Origin: Gammaproteobacteria bacterium
GTDB lineage: Bacteria > Pseudomonadota > Gammaproteobacteria > Tenderiales > Tenderiaceae
DNA length: 64,000 bases
Assembly (NCBI GenBank): GCA_021731365.1
Contig: JAKFXL010000029.1
Coordinates: 53,474-117,473, forward strand
Reading direction: 5' to 3'
The position numbers were made by a program, and so were the translations under genes. Positions 50,601 to 57,328 of this stretch are shown in pieces. The notes below the pieces were generated by a model. It did no database searches. It saw nothing but the letters and a program-made list of their open reading frames with translations, and was not told the origin of the DNA. Position 1 is the first letter of the stretch. Each line of letters opens with the position of its first letter.

Positions 50601-52114
50601 TTGGTACCGATATAATTCCCGGAGATAGTATTGTTTGTCGCAGTAACGCTGTCTATGCGTATGCCCGCCTTTATTCCGTTATTAAAACCGCCAATGATGA
50701 GTCCTTTGATGGTGTTATTCCCCGAGGTAATATAAAAACCATCGTAGGCTGGCGACGCGCCGCCCCCATAGATCTCGATCTCGGGGCCGAGGCTATTGGT
50801 ATTGCCGCGGTTGGTTGTTTGAGTGGTGCCATCGATGACCGTATTGGCGGCAGAGATAGTAGGCAACGCTGTGGTGGGGGTGATTTTCCACCAGTAATCA
50901 GATCCGCTGCCGCCGTTGGTGTAGTTTGGGTCGGTGTTTGGAATGTTGAAGGATATTGTCGTACCAGGATTACTGCTGGCGTAAGTCATGCAAGCACGCA
51001 GGGTTCCAGGCCCGGAATCCGCCGTCGAAGTGACTATCGGACAGGAGTCCTGCTCCGCTGAGGCGGCAGTGATCGGTTCCGGCTCGACAAAACGCCGTGC
51101 CAGATAATTGTCCAGGAATTCGTACTGCCCCGTTACCCCGTTAAAGGCGTCGATACCCAGCATATTAGCCGTGGTGAGGCTGCCGTCCGTGGCATTCACT
51201 TTCAAGACGCCGTCGCGATACATTTTAATGGCCGTGCCCACCGTGGTCAGCCGTACACGATAATACGTCCCGCGCGTCACGGTTTCATTGACCGCGGTGC
51301 CCACTCCCCCCCAAGTGCCACTGACGTATTTTTGCGCCAGGCTTTGGTCGGTGTTGTAACGTATCTCACCCATATAACCTGACTCATTGGCGGAGGTGGT
51401 GCCGCTCCAGCGCGTTCCCGGTCCGCAATAACCATTACTGGTCGCGGTGTCGATCTTGCAATCGGCTTCCACCAGGATGTCTTTTTCGGTTGGGCTGATG
51501 TCTTTCCGCAGATTGATGCGGGTGTTATTGGAGGCCGCGTGCATGCGCAGTGCCTTGCTGCCGGCATGATTTTCTACGGTGGCATTGCCCACGATCATCG
51601 TCCAGCCCGTGGGAGGCAGCCCCAAGGAGGTGGACTCGAAATCGTCGTAATAAACGTACACATTGTTTTTGTTGGCAGGACCGACGGGGGCACCGCCGTT
51701 GCCGTAATAAATATAGTAGTTGTCGTCACTACCGCTGTCGGCGATGTCCGCTTGCAGCTTGAACCACACTTGTGTGCTGGCGGTGTTGCAATTGACGATA
51801 TCACGATCGAGTTGCACCCAAGCTGATCCATTCCACCATACCATGCGGAGGTCATCGCAATCGGCCTGCATTTTTCCACCAGAGATCAGCGTGGCGGTAT
51901 TTACGGTCCGTAAGACGGTATAGCCGTTGTAACGGTTGACAGGTGCGGAGGCACCGGTAGTGACCGTGATTTTTTGATGATAACCGTAGCTGGCGTCCCA
52001 CCACTGACCTACAGGCGCAGCAGCTTCTGCAACTCCTGATGTCAGAAGGCCGCACAGAATCCCCCAAATTAAGATCCATCTCAATGACCACACGCACGTA
52101 TGTGTCTTCTGCAT
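38672..52114 (-). CDS. giant secreted repeat protein, DUF2341 / beta-helix
   Basis: About 4480 residues from the codon at 52114, which gives a clean signal peptide (LRWILIWGILCGLLTS, cleaved near AEAAA). An ATG at 52192 would put 26 odd residues before it. Order: DUF2341 (about 35-165, WWDASYGYHQKITV), LamG-like sandwich (165-345), right-handed beta-helix with repeated NIIGGTTAAERNIISGN (about 400-780), then four copies of a Cna-B/carboxypeptidase-regulatory-like module (SGTVYTDE) at DNA about 48982, 47073, 44195 and 41703. Each module is followed by long filamentous repeats of the type GGTIAVAGNV and TINKASGTLTIQDT. The C-terminus resembles DUF11 and has no LPXTG, PEP-CTERM, T9SS or autotransporter barrel. 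Likely a surface or released filament or adhesin; mode of export unknown. Confidence 0.85.
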   Translation of the reverse strand: MQKTHTCVWSLRWILIWGILCGLLTSGVAEAAAPVGQWWDASYGYHQKITVTTGASAPVNRYNGYTVLRTVNTATLISGGKMQADCDDLRMVWWNGSAWVQLDRDIVNCNTASTQVWFKLQADIADSGSDDNYYIYYGNGGAPVGPANKNNVYVYYDDFESTSLGLPPTGWTMIVGNATVENHAGSKALRMHAASNNTRINLRKDISPTEKDILVEADCKIDTATSNGYCGPGTRWSGTTSANESGYMGEIRYNTDQSLAQKYVSGTWGGVGTAVNETVTRGTYYRVRLTTVGTAIKMYRDGVLKVNATDGSLTTANMLGIDAFNGVTGQYEFLDNYLARRFVEPEPITAASAEQDSCPIVTSTADSGPGTLRACMTYASSNPGTTISFNIPNTDPNYTNGGSGSDYWWKITPTTALPTISAANTVIDGTTQTTNRGNTNSLGPEIEIYGGGASPAYDGFYITSGNNTIKGLIIGGFNNGIKAGIRIDSVTATNNTISGNYIGTNYAATAALANYNGVYLQNGAQNNIIGGTTAAERNIISGNTAGIFMTGANTNANEVKGNYIGTQANGTVALANFNGVFMQNGAQSNIIGGTSAAKRNIISGNSFSGVAVSGANANANLIQGNYIGTDSTGLNALGNTNSGVRILNGAQSNIIGGTTVAERNIISGNIGYGVFITGASTNANVVKGNFIGTQINGISALANLGQGVFITSGAQNNIIGGTASNEGNVIAYNGDAASEYGVNVTGAATDGNKISGNSIFGNFDLGISLDGAGANNDQAVPTITSIMPNGADFDVAVTLPAGDTVEFFRVNNTAAPAVTPDGSGSGEGYLFLGICVDNASACIGPYISGTDVTGGDGTVTARLLTAGLANGDYVTATTTNGTNGTSKFAVNAQVLITTLGDGTSPANRNVGRSTTNRAVDAFTLSTSSGADTLTGLTVTLSGSGTAADIATSGVKLWKDNGSVANEWDASDTQIGSGVTMSGASAVFSGLAEGITTSSVQYLITYDIAAGATLNATLLGRVSSATVTNGLTNNDTIDNTLTVAAVSGTVYTDEGTTTIGAGKTIRLVKNGSTVATDTTDAVGRYAIAATLIASDAILVYVDNDATYDANTVTLVGGTAIAGLNLYADRVITRCDNSCSLTNANMGTALGAYTDAGDLLYSMAGSLTVSGTTTQLYIASGHSFAPGGNVTAPHIKSLGTFNGGAGTIDSNGDLLVAGGVFTATSGMTYVNRHYTLSAGTFTHNNGTVIFDGTSGTKTITPGGQSFYNIGFNDAGGSATYQLQGALTVANDLTVTDGILDTKSGSNFAINVTRDFIQPGGLVLAQSSTVTVGRDFSANGTELSTGFNNASLMLTGTGGLTYSSLAANWDNGFNNLTVGQSGNITALNNTIAVLNLLTVGSGTFTGPGSWSLYLKKVGTPLVFDAASTISVPYLKFFAAGNQNLPTIVNGYSSNITLAFNGFSLTQLGDITINSGKNLIINGDNNTTRVQTYSTGGFNLNVGGNIQVGVGADSGAKTFNASNSSVTVSGNIDIRAGTNNFTNTNSTVTLNGAALQTVLMNGKNFNNLSITNASAGGVQFLDGFSAINFTDTTAASKLTFKAGATYTVSGTLTLTGTSGNEIVLVSDTPASRFTFNVTGGAQTVSYVNVKDSQASTNSITANTSTNSGGNDDAEAVPKWIFTRIISGTVYTDEGVSLIGNGAVIRLLVNGTSQGTSTTAGGTGTYSITAAPSTNDALLVYIDGHASKGSTATVSNGASLSGLDIYGGHVIVRHDNAGSMSNANIKAAQGVYVDTDIEYSVDGSNNLTVLGSAVLYVAASHSYTPAANIVTPVMKSLGTFNGGAATIDTNGALIVAGGSYTASSGTTNIGGDFTISAGTFVHNSGTLVLDTNAKTISIGAAMLNNVTVNLGGSNLTVTGTMDVNGDLTIVGVNNINTGTIAVAGNVLTTDSGVFSNGVILFDGTGNQTLSASGGTGSVPNVTINKASGTLTIQDTINVSGSGAWTYIAGAVNAGTSEVVFNHVATHGQSISSGSMIFNRVRIEKLSTDLTVTGTMDVNGDLTIVGVGNLNTGTIAVAGNVLTTDVDVISSGVILFDGAGNQTLSAGGGTGGVPNVTINKASGTLTIQDTINVSGGGAWTYIAGTVNAGTSEVNFNHVLSNGQSINSGSMAFNNVKIEKGFGYLTVTGTMDVNGNLTIVSVGDLNSGTIAVAGNVLTTDSSMAGAGVILFDGAGNQTFSAGGGTGGVPNVTINKAGGTLTIQDTINVSGSGAWTYIAGTVNAGTSEINFNHVGSHGQSISSGSMAFNNVRFTKGGANLTLTGTLDVNGNFNIVSVQNLSGGTMTVAGNLISSDASVGGSEAITLDGGGAQIIDTTGGGDLPDGTLTINKVSGTVTLASNLTLNGTGQDFSISQGTLDLNGFNLTVPATLTVDTSGVLKLQGSETVTATTRSLNAGSTVIYNGASSYGSLVLSNSYSNLTFNNATGSWTHTAPLTVGQNLTITAGTLNSAGQNITLTGNWSNSGTYSSGTNTVILNGTNQTLTGNTTFSSLTKSVATTRTLTFAAGSTTTINGIATLNGASGQLLTLASSSPGTPWNLNLTAAATKAISFVNVSWGDASSSNASQKNINPTSSTDGGNNVAWFGFIISGTVYTDEATTLIGNGAVIRLLVNGASQGTSTTAGGTGSYSIAVPSLSSGDALLVYIDGFATKGSTATVSSAADFSGLNIYGGHLIVRHDNAGSVSNANIKAAKGVYVDSDIEYSVDASNNITVSGSTVLYLPAGKSYTPGANITTPAMKSLGTFNGGSGSITVNGALTQSGGVFTATSGTTSIAGDFTISSGTFTHNSGTITLIGTTARTINTGGAILNHLAINATTSNATVTVAATVTVAANLVLSNYATISGGTIAVAGNVTTTATPINFPSTGTLLINGSGAQLLGASGGTGTIPGLTINKPSGTLMLQDTLVVLGSAGWHWTAGTVDAGTSTVDFSAISGQGLAMTVNAGSMAFNNVTLNMGPWDLTVTGTMTVNGNLAINSVGYFTGGTVAVAGNVSAIDPSGASSSVTLLLNGTGAQTFSAGGGIGNMGGSVSINKPSGTLTLQDTLNIGGGWSWTAGSVTAGTSNVVFSGPGAKTVNSGAMVFNNVAVNIAPWDMTVTGIMEVAGNLTITSVTSISGGTINVGGDLISTDVAVSGNVAITLNGSGAQTITATGADFPDGLITVNKASGTATLASNLILNSSGQDLTITQGKLDLAGYNVTLTAAGDVLTVDANGTLQLQGSETITATTKTFNAGSTVIYNGAISYGSLVLGNTYSNLVFNNGTGSWSHTGVLTTNNLTITAGTLSSGGQNINVAGNWSNSGTYAAGSNTVTFTGTNQSLTGNTIFNNLTKSVATARTLTFSAGSTTTINGTATLNGASGQLLTLASSSPGTHWNLNLTAAATKALSFVSVAWGDASSSDASQKNINPASSTDGGNNIAWFGFIVSGTVYIDEATTLIGNGAVIRLLVNGASQGTSTTVGGTGTYSINVPSLSGGDAMLVYIDGFATKGSTATVSNGANLSGLNIYGGHLIARHDNGGSLSNANMKAAKGAYVDADIDYSVDVGNNLTVSGSGTELYVANGHSYTPGAVVTTPALENVGVFDGGAAAININGRLTISGGSFTHTSGTTTINGDYEFTGGTVISNNGTVFFYSTGTNWTITGSHTLANIKFDNNSGNSRIWTITGGTEITATGTVTFDNTSSFETNINTGIINVKGDIVVADSNNYAGTATLKINGSGNQSFSGSATQISGALPNIEINKPSGTLTIAGILRNLNNSWTYNAGALSVAGSTIVFSQNGTLTGTHSLNNVVFSNDNTGSRTWDITGGTEMSVMGTLTFDSSSTGTMSIGTGIINAQGDIVVADGNSYGGTATVIINGAGNQLFTGSATRTNGDLPNIEINKSSGTLTIAGTLRNEENSWTYVAGTLSTTGSTVIFANNIGNGSLVGTHRLDNVIFDNNGGNWRTWNLGAGTVLTIAGVLTIDSSNPTYGLILNNGTLNALGDVVIGGPANSGTTTLLFSGTALQNFNLTGAATELDLDVLVNKSGGRVNLLSPLTMDANNQDLIIQTGMFDLNGNNLVISGTGSTFVVQSGGALQLQGGETTTLPTLNTGSTVIYNGGGSYGSLAVGNSYSNLTFSNATGSWTHTAPLNVGQNLTITAGTLNSTGQNITLAGNWSNSGTYTPGANTVTLTGTGQNISGSTTFNNLTKDVTSADTLTFSNGTTQSISGVLILAGRSGNILNLRSTTPGSQWNLNVSGSSSVNHVDVDDSNASSGNTIYAYYSSDDTVPSNNNNWVFQSLQLVKQVWTADGSLCLASIPADSNCNSNATSIVVPTSSTVTFLIFIRNVIAVAVTDVRFQDLLDDTAFTYQTGSLFRSANDAGAPSDSANLATIMAATSIAQTDNYDGDTQVDEFAGINTVASPDDLQVGGAGGVAQNDALTIPANKTFSVKFKALKN
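41340..44800 (-). repeat. 2.5-kb spaced duplication inside the giant gene
   Basis: The segment 41340-42300 and the segment 43836-44800 are closely similar throughout. Landmark words lie 2496 bases apart in both (for example 41387/43883 and 41691/44187), drifting to 2499 at 42231/44730, an in-frame change of one codon. Both encode a Cna-B-like module and the filamentous stretch before it. This points to growth of the gene by unequal exchange of whole multi-domain units. Confidence 0.8.
45185..46390 (-). repeat. three tandem 402-bp units in the giant gene
   Basis: The same word group (GTGTCTTGAATCGTCAG and neighbours) is found with matching positions at 45337, 45739 and 46141, exactly 402 bases apart. 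Each unit encodes 134 residues including VAGNVLTTD, FDGAGNQT and TINKASGTLTIQD. Units differ at scattered positions, so the array is not a very recent duplication. The period is a multiple of three and unit number may vary between strains. Confidence 0.85.
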
Positions 52115-52770
52115 ATCTTCGTCAATCGCCAAGGGTATGCAGTGTCTGGTGCCAAGCAGTAGGACAGGCGAGATAGGGGCAGCACCAATCATCTAGAAAT
52201 CAACCCCCATGACACTCCCGCAGAAAACAAGGGGGGGATGTATTAATGCCCCAAAGACGGAAAATCTGAGATCCAGGTTCAATTTGTTTGTAGTGTTCTG
52301 TATGTTCATCGGCCATAAGCCTGTGCATTTCCCCTGCCGCGCTTCTGCAACGGCCGGACTCCCCCTGAATCCACTATAGAATTGCCAAGACTTGGTGTCA
52401 TGCTGTCGAGGCTGGGCAGCAAACAATACAAGACCAACAGCGTCAGGCTGAATAAATACCGCACAAAGCCATGCCCAGCTATCTCCGCGAGGGGGGAGGG
52501 GGGTTCTGTCAGAATCTCACTATTCCGCCGTTTCAAATCCATATGTTCATTTTTTTCAGATGCTTAGGACCGCAACTTAAGATCGGCAGGTATGCCGGTT
52601 TATTGAGGTTTATTCCTTTAGTGGAATGGAGGGCTACGGAGCAACCATGACAGTAAAATCATCTAAATAGATCAAAAACAGGTTTATGCCTCATAATCCC
52701 ATCAGGCTAACGTTAAGTACTTTACAACCTGCCAAACAACCACTGTGGATGCAACACATCAAGGTATGCC
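52115..52770. other. intergenic region between the giant gene and hflX
   Basis: Divergent genes start at both ends, so promoters for both should be here, but I see no textbook pair. A minus-strand frame at 52306-52542 (78 aa) has one hydrophobic stretch (YLFSLTLLVLYCLLPSL) but no ribosome site and no recognised domain; I do not call it a gene. The hflX ATG is preceded by AAGGT. Confidence 0.35.
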
Positions 52771-54099
52771 ATGCAATTAACTCAGAAACCTACGCTTAAT
52801 CGTGCACTTTTAGTCTCTATTCGTACGCCAAAAATTACAGATATCGAAGCTCAGGAATCACTGGCCGAGCTTTCTCGTCTTGTTACGACGTTGGGATTCA
52901 AGGTGGTAGCTACGCAATCACAACGGCAAGCATCCACACGGGCGATCTCGGTTGTCGGTGCCGGTAAAATGCAAGCGTTGGCGCAGCTTACGGGAGGTAG
53001 GGGGGCAGCCAGTCACGATGCAACTAGCGGGACTGATGAACAGATCCCACGCGCTATGTTGAACGATGCGCCCGTAGAATTGGCCGACGTTGTTGTCTTT
53101 GATTGCGACTTAAGCCCATCGCAGTTACGTAACGTTGAGAATGCGCTTGGTGTTGAAGTGTTCGACCGTACCGGCGTGATTATTGAAATATTCAGCCGCC
53201 ATGCCCACACCCGCACGGCATGCCTGCAAGTTGAGATTGCCCGGTTAAATTATCTGTCCCCCCGACTCCGCGAATCAAACAGTGGGAATAAAGAGCGTCA
53301 AATGGGCCAAGGGGCAGGGGAAAGTGCGCTGGAATTGGATCGTCGAAGAGTACGTGACCGTCTTGCTGAACTCAAACGAGAACTGGCCGATGTGCAAGAG
53401 AAAATGAAAGATCGCCGCTCGCAACGTTCTGATCAGTTTTGTGTGGCACTGGTGGGCTATACCAACGCCGGTAAGTCCTCAATGATGCGAGCGCTTACGG
53501 GCAGTGAGGTCTTGGTGGAAAATAAACTTTTTGCCACACTCGATACCACGGTTCGGGCTTTGCAGCCAGAAACCCAGCCGCGCATCTTGGTCTCCGACAC
53601 CGTAGGTTTTATTAAAAAGTTACCCCATGATCTTGTTGCCTCATTTGTCTCTACCCTTGATGAAGCGCGTGACGCCTCGTTGTTACTGTATGTCGTGGAT
53701 GCATCTGATCCAGGCTTTCGCTCCCAACTGGCAGTGGTTAACGAAGTGCTCGATGAGATTGGCGTGGAGGATTCAAGCAAGCTGCTGCTACTCAATAAAT
53801 CAGACCAACTCGATGACACACAGAAACAAGCGTTGCGGCTTGAGTACCCCGATGCCATCCAATTATCGACACGAAACCCAGCGGACATTGCAGCCTTGCA
53901 TGAGCGCATCGTGGCATTTTCTGAGCACGACATGCTCGAGGAAGAGATACTCGTCCCCTACACAGCCAAAGGCATTATTGGGGAGATACGCAGCAATATG
54001 CGCGTAATCAAAGAGGACTATGAAGCCAATGGCATTCGTCTGTTTGTTCGAGCGAATCAGCTTGACCTTGAACGGTTGAAAAAGAGGCTTCAGGCGTAA
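52771..54099 (+). CDS. hflX: ribosome-associated GTPase HflX
   Basis: GTPase that splits or rescues stalled 70S ribosomes, for instance after heat stress. 442 residues: the N-terminal HflX domain (1-200, with NALGVEVFDRTGVIIEIF and a helical linker LAELKRELADVQEKM), then the G domain with P-loop GYTNAGKSSM at 229-238, DTVGF at 277 and NKSD at about 343. The family's usual position after hfq is not seen; it stands alone here. The C-terminal region (about 375-442) is complete. Confidence 0.95.
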   Translation: MQLTQKPTLNRALLVSIRTPKITDIEAQESLAELSRLVTTLGFKVVATQSQRQASTRAISVVGAGKMQALAQLTGGRGAASHDATSGTDEQIPRAMLNDAPVELADVVVFDCDLSPSQLRNVENALGVEVFDRTGVIIEIFSRHAHTRTACLQVEIARLNYLSPRLRESNSGNKERQMGQGAGESALELDRRRVRDRLAELKRELADVQEKMKDRRSQRSDQFCVALVGYTNAGKSSMMRALTGSEVLVENKLFATLDTTVRALQPETQPRILVSDTVGFIKKLPHDLVASFVSTLDEARDASLLLYVVDASDPGFRSQLAVVNEVLDEIGVEDSSKLLLLNKSDQLDDTQKQALRLEYPDAIQLSTRNPADIAALHERIVAFSEHDMLEEEILVPYTAKGIIGEIRSNMRVIKEDYEANGIRLFVRANQLDLERLKKRLQA

Positions 54100-54157
54100 A
54101 GTGATGACTAATGTACCGGCTTCCCGGCAACACATCACCCGCATTTGCTGCTGCGTG

Positions 54158-54184
54158 ACCCCGCAAACCTGCGGCTTTTTTTTC
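54158..54184 (+). terminator. rho-independent terminator after hflX
   Basis: CCGCA at 54161-54165 and TGCGG at 54170-54174 form a short GC stem with a 4-base loop, followed directly by C and eight T residues. It lies 60 bases after the hflX stop. Confidence 0.75.
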
Positions 54185-54251
54185 GTGTATTACACGGGTG
54201 TTAGTCGAGATGGCGGAATGAAAATAGCTTTACACATTAAGGTGAATATCT

Positions 54252-54854
54252 ATGCGAAAAATCATCGTCATCACATTTGTTAGTCTCGACGGGGTAATGC
54301 AAGCGCCGGGCGGACCTAATGAGGATATTTCAGGTGATTTTAAGTATGGTGGCTGGATAGCCCCATACTTTGACGATTTTTCGGGCAAAGTGATGATGGA
54401 GCAGATGTCATTAGAAAACTCTGAACTGCTTCTTGGCCGGAAGACGTACGAAATCTTTGCAGGATACTGGCCGCAGCACGCTTCTGGGTGGCCCGGCATC
54501 AATGAAGTCAAAAAATACGTTGTGTCTCATGACTCATCGTACACGCCTGACTGGGAGAATTCAGAGCTTATTTCTGGAAAAGTTGCTGAAAAAGTGAAGA
54601 AACTTAAAAGTGAGGATGGCTCAAACCTTCACGTCTGGGGAAGCAGTAATTTGATACAGACGCTCTTGAAGCACGATTTGGTTGATGAATTATGGCTTAA
54701 AATTTTTCCTGTGACGCTCGGCTCAGGGAAACGCCTATTTTCTGAAGGCATGGTTCCTACAGCTTTCAATTTAACTGATAGCAAAGTTTCACCACTGGGC
54801 GTCATTGTTGCTAATTACACACGTGCCAGTGGAATTCAAACAGGAACGTTTTGA
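54252..54854 (+). CDS. dihydrofolate reductase-like (RibD C-terminal) protein
   Basis: 200 residues of the RibD_C/YwjB group, related to dihydrofolate reductase and the reductase domain of RibD. Landmarks are MRKIIVITFVSLDGVMQAPGG at the start, LLLGRKTYEIFAGYWP near 58-73, LHVWGSSNLIQTLL, and LWLKIFPVTLGSGKRLF near the end. NADPH-dependent reduction is likely; the substrate is unknown. AAGGTG precedes ATG 54252. It is a free-standing gene. The stretch up to 55038 carries nothing I can name. Confidence 0.88.
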   Translation: MRKIIVITFVSLDGVMQAPGGPNEDISGDFKYGGWIAPYFDDFSGKVMMEQMSLENSELLLGRKTYEIFAGYWPQHASGWPGINEVKKYVVSHDSSYTPDWENSELISGKVAEKVKKLKSEDGSNLHVWGSSNLIQTLLKHDLVDELWLKIFPVTLGSGKRLFSEGMVPTAFNLTDSKVSPLGVIVANYTRASGIQTGTF

Positions 54855-55038
54855 ACATATTATGTCGCTAAGGATGGAAATCTTCCTGCAAAGGATTTTC
54901 ACCTTGTTAGTTCATGCCCACGCTGGGCGCACACAAGGCACTGTAGCCGACGTCACCGTTAATACAACACCTCGTCTGTACTCGGTCGTTGGGTCTCGCA
55001 ATCCTTCTACTATATTCAATTTCCCAACGGAGTAATCT

Positions 55039-55491
55039 ATGAAACTTTCACAATTGCTGTTTGCGTCCCTTCTGATTTCATTTTCTTCGCTGGCACTGTC
55101 GGCGGCCGGTCTCATTACAGTCAAGAGCCCATACGATGCCAAAGAAACTATGTATCGATTTGAAAAGTTAGCAAAGAAAAAGGGCCTCAATGTGTTTGCG
55201 CGCATCGATCACACGGCGGGTGCGGCCAAGATAGGGAAAATACTTCGGCCGACAGAAGTACTTATATTTGGTAATCCACAAGGAGGCACACCCTTCATGG
55301 AATGTGCGCAGACGTTAGGGATTGATCTCCCCCTGAAAGCGCTCGTTTGGGAAGATGAGTCGGGGCAGGTATGGCTTGGCTATAATGATCCCGTATATCT
55401 GGCCCAGCGCCATGGTGTGACAGAGTGCCCTGCTGTTGATGGCTTGAGCAATGTATTGTCTGAACTTGCTGGGAAAACTGTTGCACACTGA
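55039..55491 (+). CDS. DUF302 periplasmic protein
   Basis: 150 residues. An export signal covers about 1-22 (LLFASLLISFSSLALSAAG). The DUF302 fold follows: YRFEKLAKKKGLNVFARIDHTAGAA, VLIFGNPQGGTPFMECA, LPLKALVWEDESGQVWLGYND. Members are small periplasmic or cytoplasmic proteins of unproven function, sometimes near sulfur or metal genes. No such neighbour is seen here. GGAG precedes ATG 55039. Confidence 0.88.
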   Translation: MKLSQLLFASLLISFSSLALSAAGLITVKSPYDAKETMYRFEKLAKKKGLNVFARIDHTAGAAKIGKILRPTEVLIFGNPQGGTPFMECAQTLGIDLPLKALVWEDESGQVWLGYNDPVYLAQRHGVTECPAVDGLSNVLSELAGKTVAH

Positions 55492-55531
55492 GGCAATGGG
55501 GCACAACAGTTTAAGTCTGAGTAGGTTTTTT
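55475..55531 (+). terminator. possible terminator overlapping the DUF302 gene end
   Basis: AAACTGTTG at 55475-55483 and CAACAGTTT at 55504-55512 are perfectly complementary, with a 20-base loop that contains the stop codon. A run of seven T follows at 55525, twelve bases after the stem, which is far for an intrinsic terminator. The next 230 bases (to 55761) hold nothing I recognise. Confidence 0.3.
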
Positions 55532-55761
55532 TGCGAAAGATGATCTGATAGAACGCTTGCAAGAGGGGGCCTTATGGAACCGCATCACAGGTGCTATTGG
55601 TCTGTAGTGAACTGGAATTTGTCCTGGTCTGTTTAACCTCATTCAGCGCCAAGTAGACTTGGTAGTCGTGCGTTCCACTTCTCTCTAGTATGTCTCTCTA
55701 TGATTTTAATGGTGAGTGAGCACTTTCAATAGCACTGGTAACCTTCGCTTTTTTAAGTAAA

Positions 55762-55891
55762 GGAATCTCTGAATAACCCCGTTCGTCCTGAGCCTGTCGA
55801 AGGGCTGTCGACGTAACGTATTGATTGTTAAGAGCCCTCCATTAATGGTTCGATAAGCTCATCACGCACGGAAGAGTTATTCAGAGGTTCC
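55762..55891. repeat. MITE-like repeat, copy 1
   Basis: 130 bases bounded by 16-base inverted ends: GGAATCTCTGAATAAC at 55762-55777 and GTTATTCAGAGGTTCC at 55876-55891 (one mismatch). Inside them is a second imperfect inverted pair, CGTTCGTCCTGAGCCTGTCG near 55780 and TCGATAAGCTCATCACGCAC near 55850, a motif widely dispersed in proteobacteria. A related copy lies inverted at 58737-58875. No coding capacity. The element ends exactly at the stop codon of the kinase gene on the minus strand, so it could act as that gene's terminator. Confidence 0.75.
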
Positions 55892-57328
55892 CTATTCTTT
55901 TGTTTTTTCGATGGCCTGTTGTAGTCGCCGTTGCCACGTCTGATAACGCTGTTGCAGGGCCGGTGCGGCCGTGGGTTTAAAATGGTCCGTCTTATCAGTT
56001 GTGCACCACCTGTTGGGTTGCCCGGCAATCAGGAAGGCCAGACCGCGTGCGGTTGCCTCGGTCGTTGCAGGACGGCTAATTTTTTTGCCGCTGATATCGG
56101 CCAGCCGTTGGCACAGCCCATCCAGATTGGCGAGGCCGCCACTGAGTTGTAGGGCCGTGGTGGGTAAGGTTTTTTCCATCTCTTCCAGATTACGTTGAAT
56201 AAGAAAGACAATGCTTTCGACAATGGCCACGGCGTGTTGGGGAATGCTGCTCTGCCCGTGGTTGATAAAGTGTGATTCCAGTGTGGGTACCCAGTCGGGG
56301 GAGCCTAATCCTGATATGCCGTTGATAAAGATGGCCGGTTCGGCACTGCTGTTTAACCATTCGGGCAGCTGCTGTTCAACTCCATCAATACCGTGTTGTT
56401 GTGCAAACCACTGCAAGGCCCGCGCAGCGCCGTTAACAGTGCCCTCCAGGGTATAGCAACGTTGTGTATCGTCGAGATAGGCGATGCCACTGAGCAGCCG
56501 TGCACTCTGTTGCAGTGCGGCGACGGGGCGCTGAATAAAGGCACCGGTACCGATGTTGATGTAGGTGGTGTCGTTGTCTGGTCTGCCCCAGGCAAACAGC
56601 GCGGCGGGTTGGTCTCCGGTGAGGATGGTGAAGGGGAGCTTTAGATTATCAATCAACAGATGGCCAAACGGTGCGGATGTGTTGGTGCAGGTGGGCAGGA
56701 TCTGTTGTGGCACACCAAAACGCTGGCAGAGTGCCTCATCCCAGTTATTGGTATTGATATTCCACAACAGGGTGCGTGATGCGTTGGCGGGATCGATGCA
56801 GTATGGCTGTTCCTGCAATAAACGAAAGGTGAGAAAGCTGGCCAGCGGTCCGGCGCAGAGCTGCTGCTGATGGTGTGCATTCGCAACGGCGTTGATATTA
56901 TCCAGGCACCAGCGCAGTTTACTGGCACCGTAGTGGGGCGAGAGGAAGAGGCCGGTTTTGGCGTGGATCTCATCATTATCTGTGGCGAACTGTTTGAGCC
57001 ACAGGTGCTGGCGGCGATCCTGCCAGCTGATAATAGGGGAGAGCGCTGCACCGGTCGCTCTGTGCCAGCAGACGATGGAGGAGCGCTGTGTGGCCATGCC
57101 GGCACCTACCAGCTGCTGTTTTTTGTGACCGAGTTTTTTAACCACAGCAGCAATCACCTCTTTAACAGAATGCACCATCTGCTCCGCATCATGCTCCACC
57201 CAGTCGGTTTGAGGGGTGAGGGTGGCAATGGTCTGCTCAGCGTGGGCGATGGCGTTGCCCTGAGAGTCAAAGACAATGGCACGGCTGGCGTGGCCGCCTT
57301 GATCAATGGCCAGATAGAGTGGTGACAT
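55892..57328 (-). CDS. FGGY-family carbohydrate kinase
   Basis: 478 residues, sugar/polyol kinase with two actin-like domains. LYLAIDQGGHASRAIVFDSQG starts the first domain, VGAGMATQRSSIVCWHRATG and ISWQDRR follow. ILTGDQPAALFAWG carries the catalytic Asp, with INIGTGAFI and TLEGTVNGAARALQWFAQ in the second domain. It is closest in pattern to glycerol kinase, but substrate specificity cannot be read. Its start shares one base with the stop of the dehydrogenase gene upstream, so the two form an operon. The pair suggests use of a polyol, glycerate-like or sugar-acid substrate. Confidence 0.87.
   Translation of the reverse strand: MSPLYLAIDQGGHASRAIVFDSQGNAIAHAEQTIATLTPQTDWVEHDAEQMVHSVKEVIAAVVKKLGHKKQQLVGAGMATQRSSIVCWHRATGAALSPIISWQDRRQHLWLKQFATDNDEIHAKTGLFLSPHYGASKLRWCLDNINAVANAHHQQQLCAGPLASFLTFRLLQEQPYCIDPANASRTLLWNINTNNWDEALCQRFGVPQQILPTCTNTSAPFGHLLIDNLKLPFTILTGDQPAALFAWGRPDNDTTYINIGTGAFIQRPVAALQQSARLLSGIAYLDDTQRCYTLEGTVNGAARALQWFAQQHGIDGVEQQLPEWLNSSAEPAIFINGISGLGSPDWVPTLESHFINHGQSSIPQHAVAIVESIVFLIQRNLEEMEKTLPTTALQLSGGLANLDGLCQRLADISGKKISRPATTEATARGLAFLIAGQPNRWCTTDKTDHFKPTAAPALQQRYQTWQRRLQQAIEKTKE

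Noticed and set aside
52306..52542. 78-codon minus-strand frame with a hydrophobic stretch
   Set aside because: No ribosome site, no recognised family, and codon use not like neighbours; kept only as a remark on the gap.
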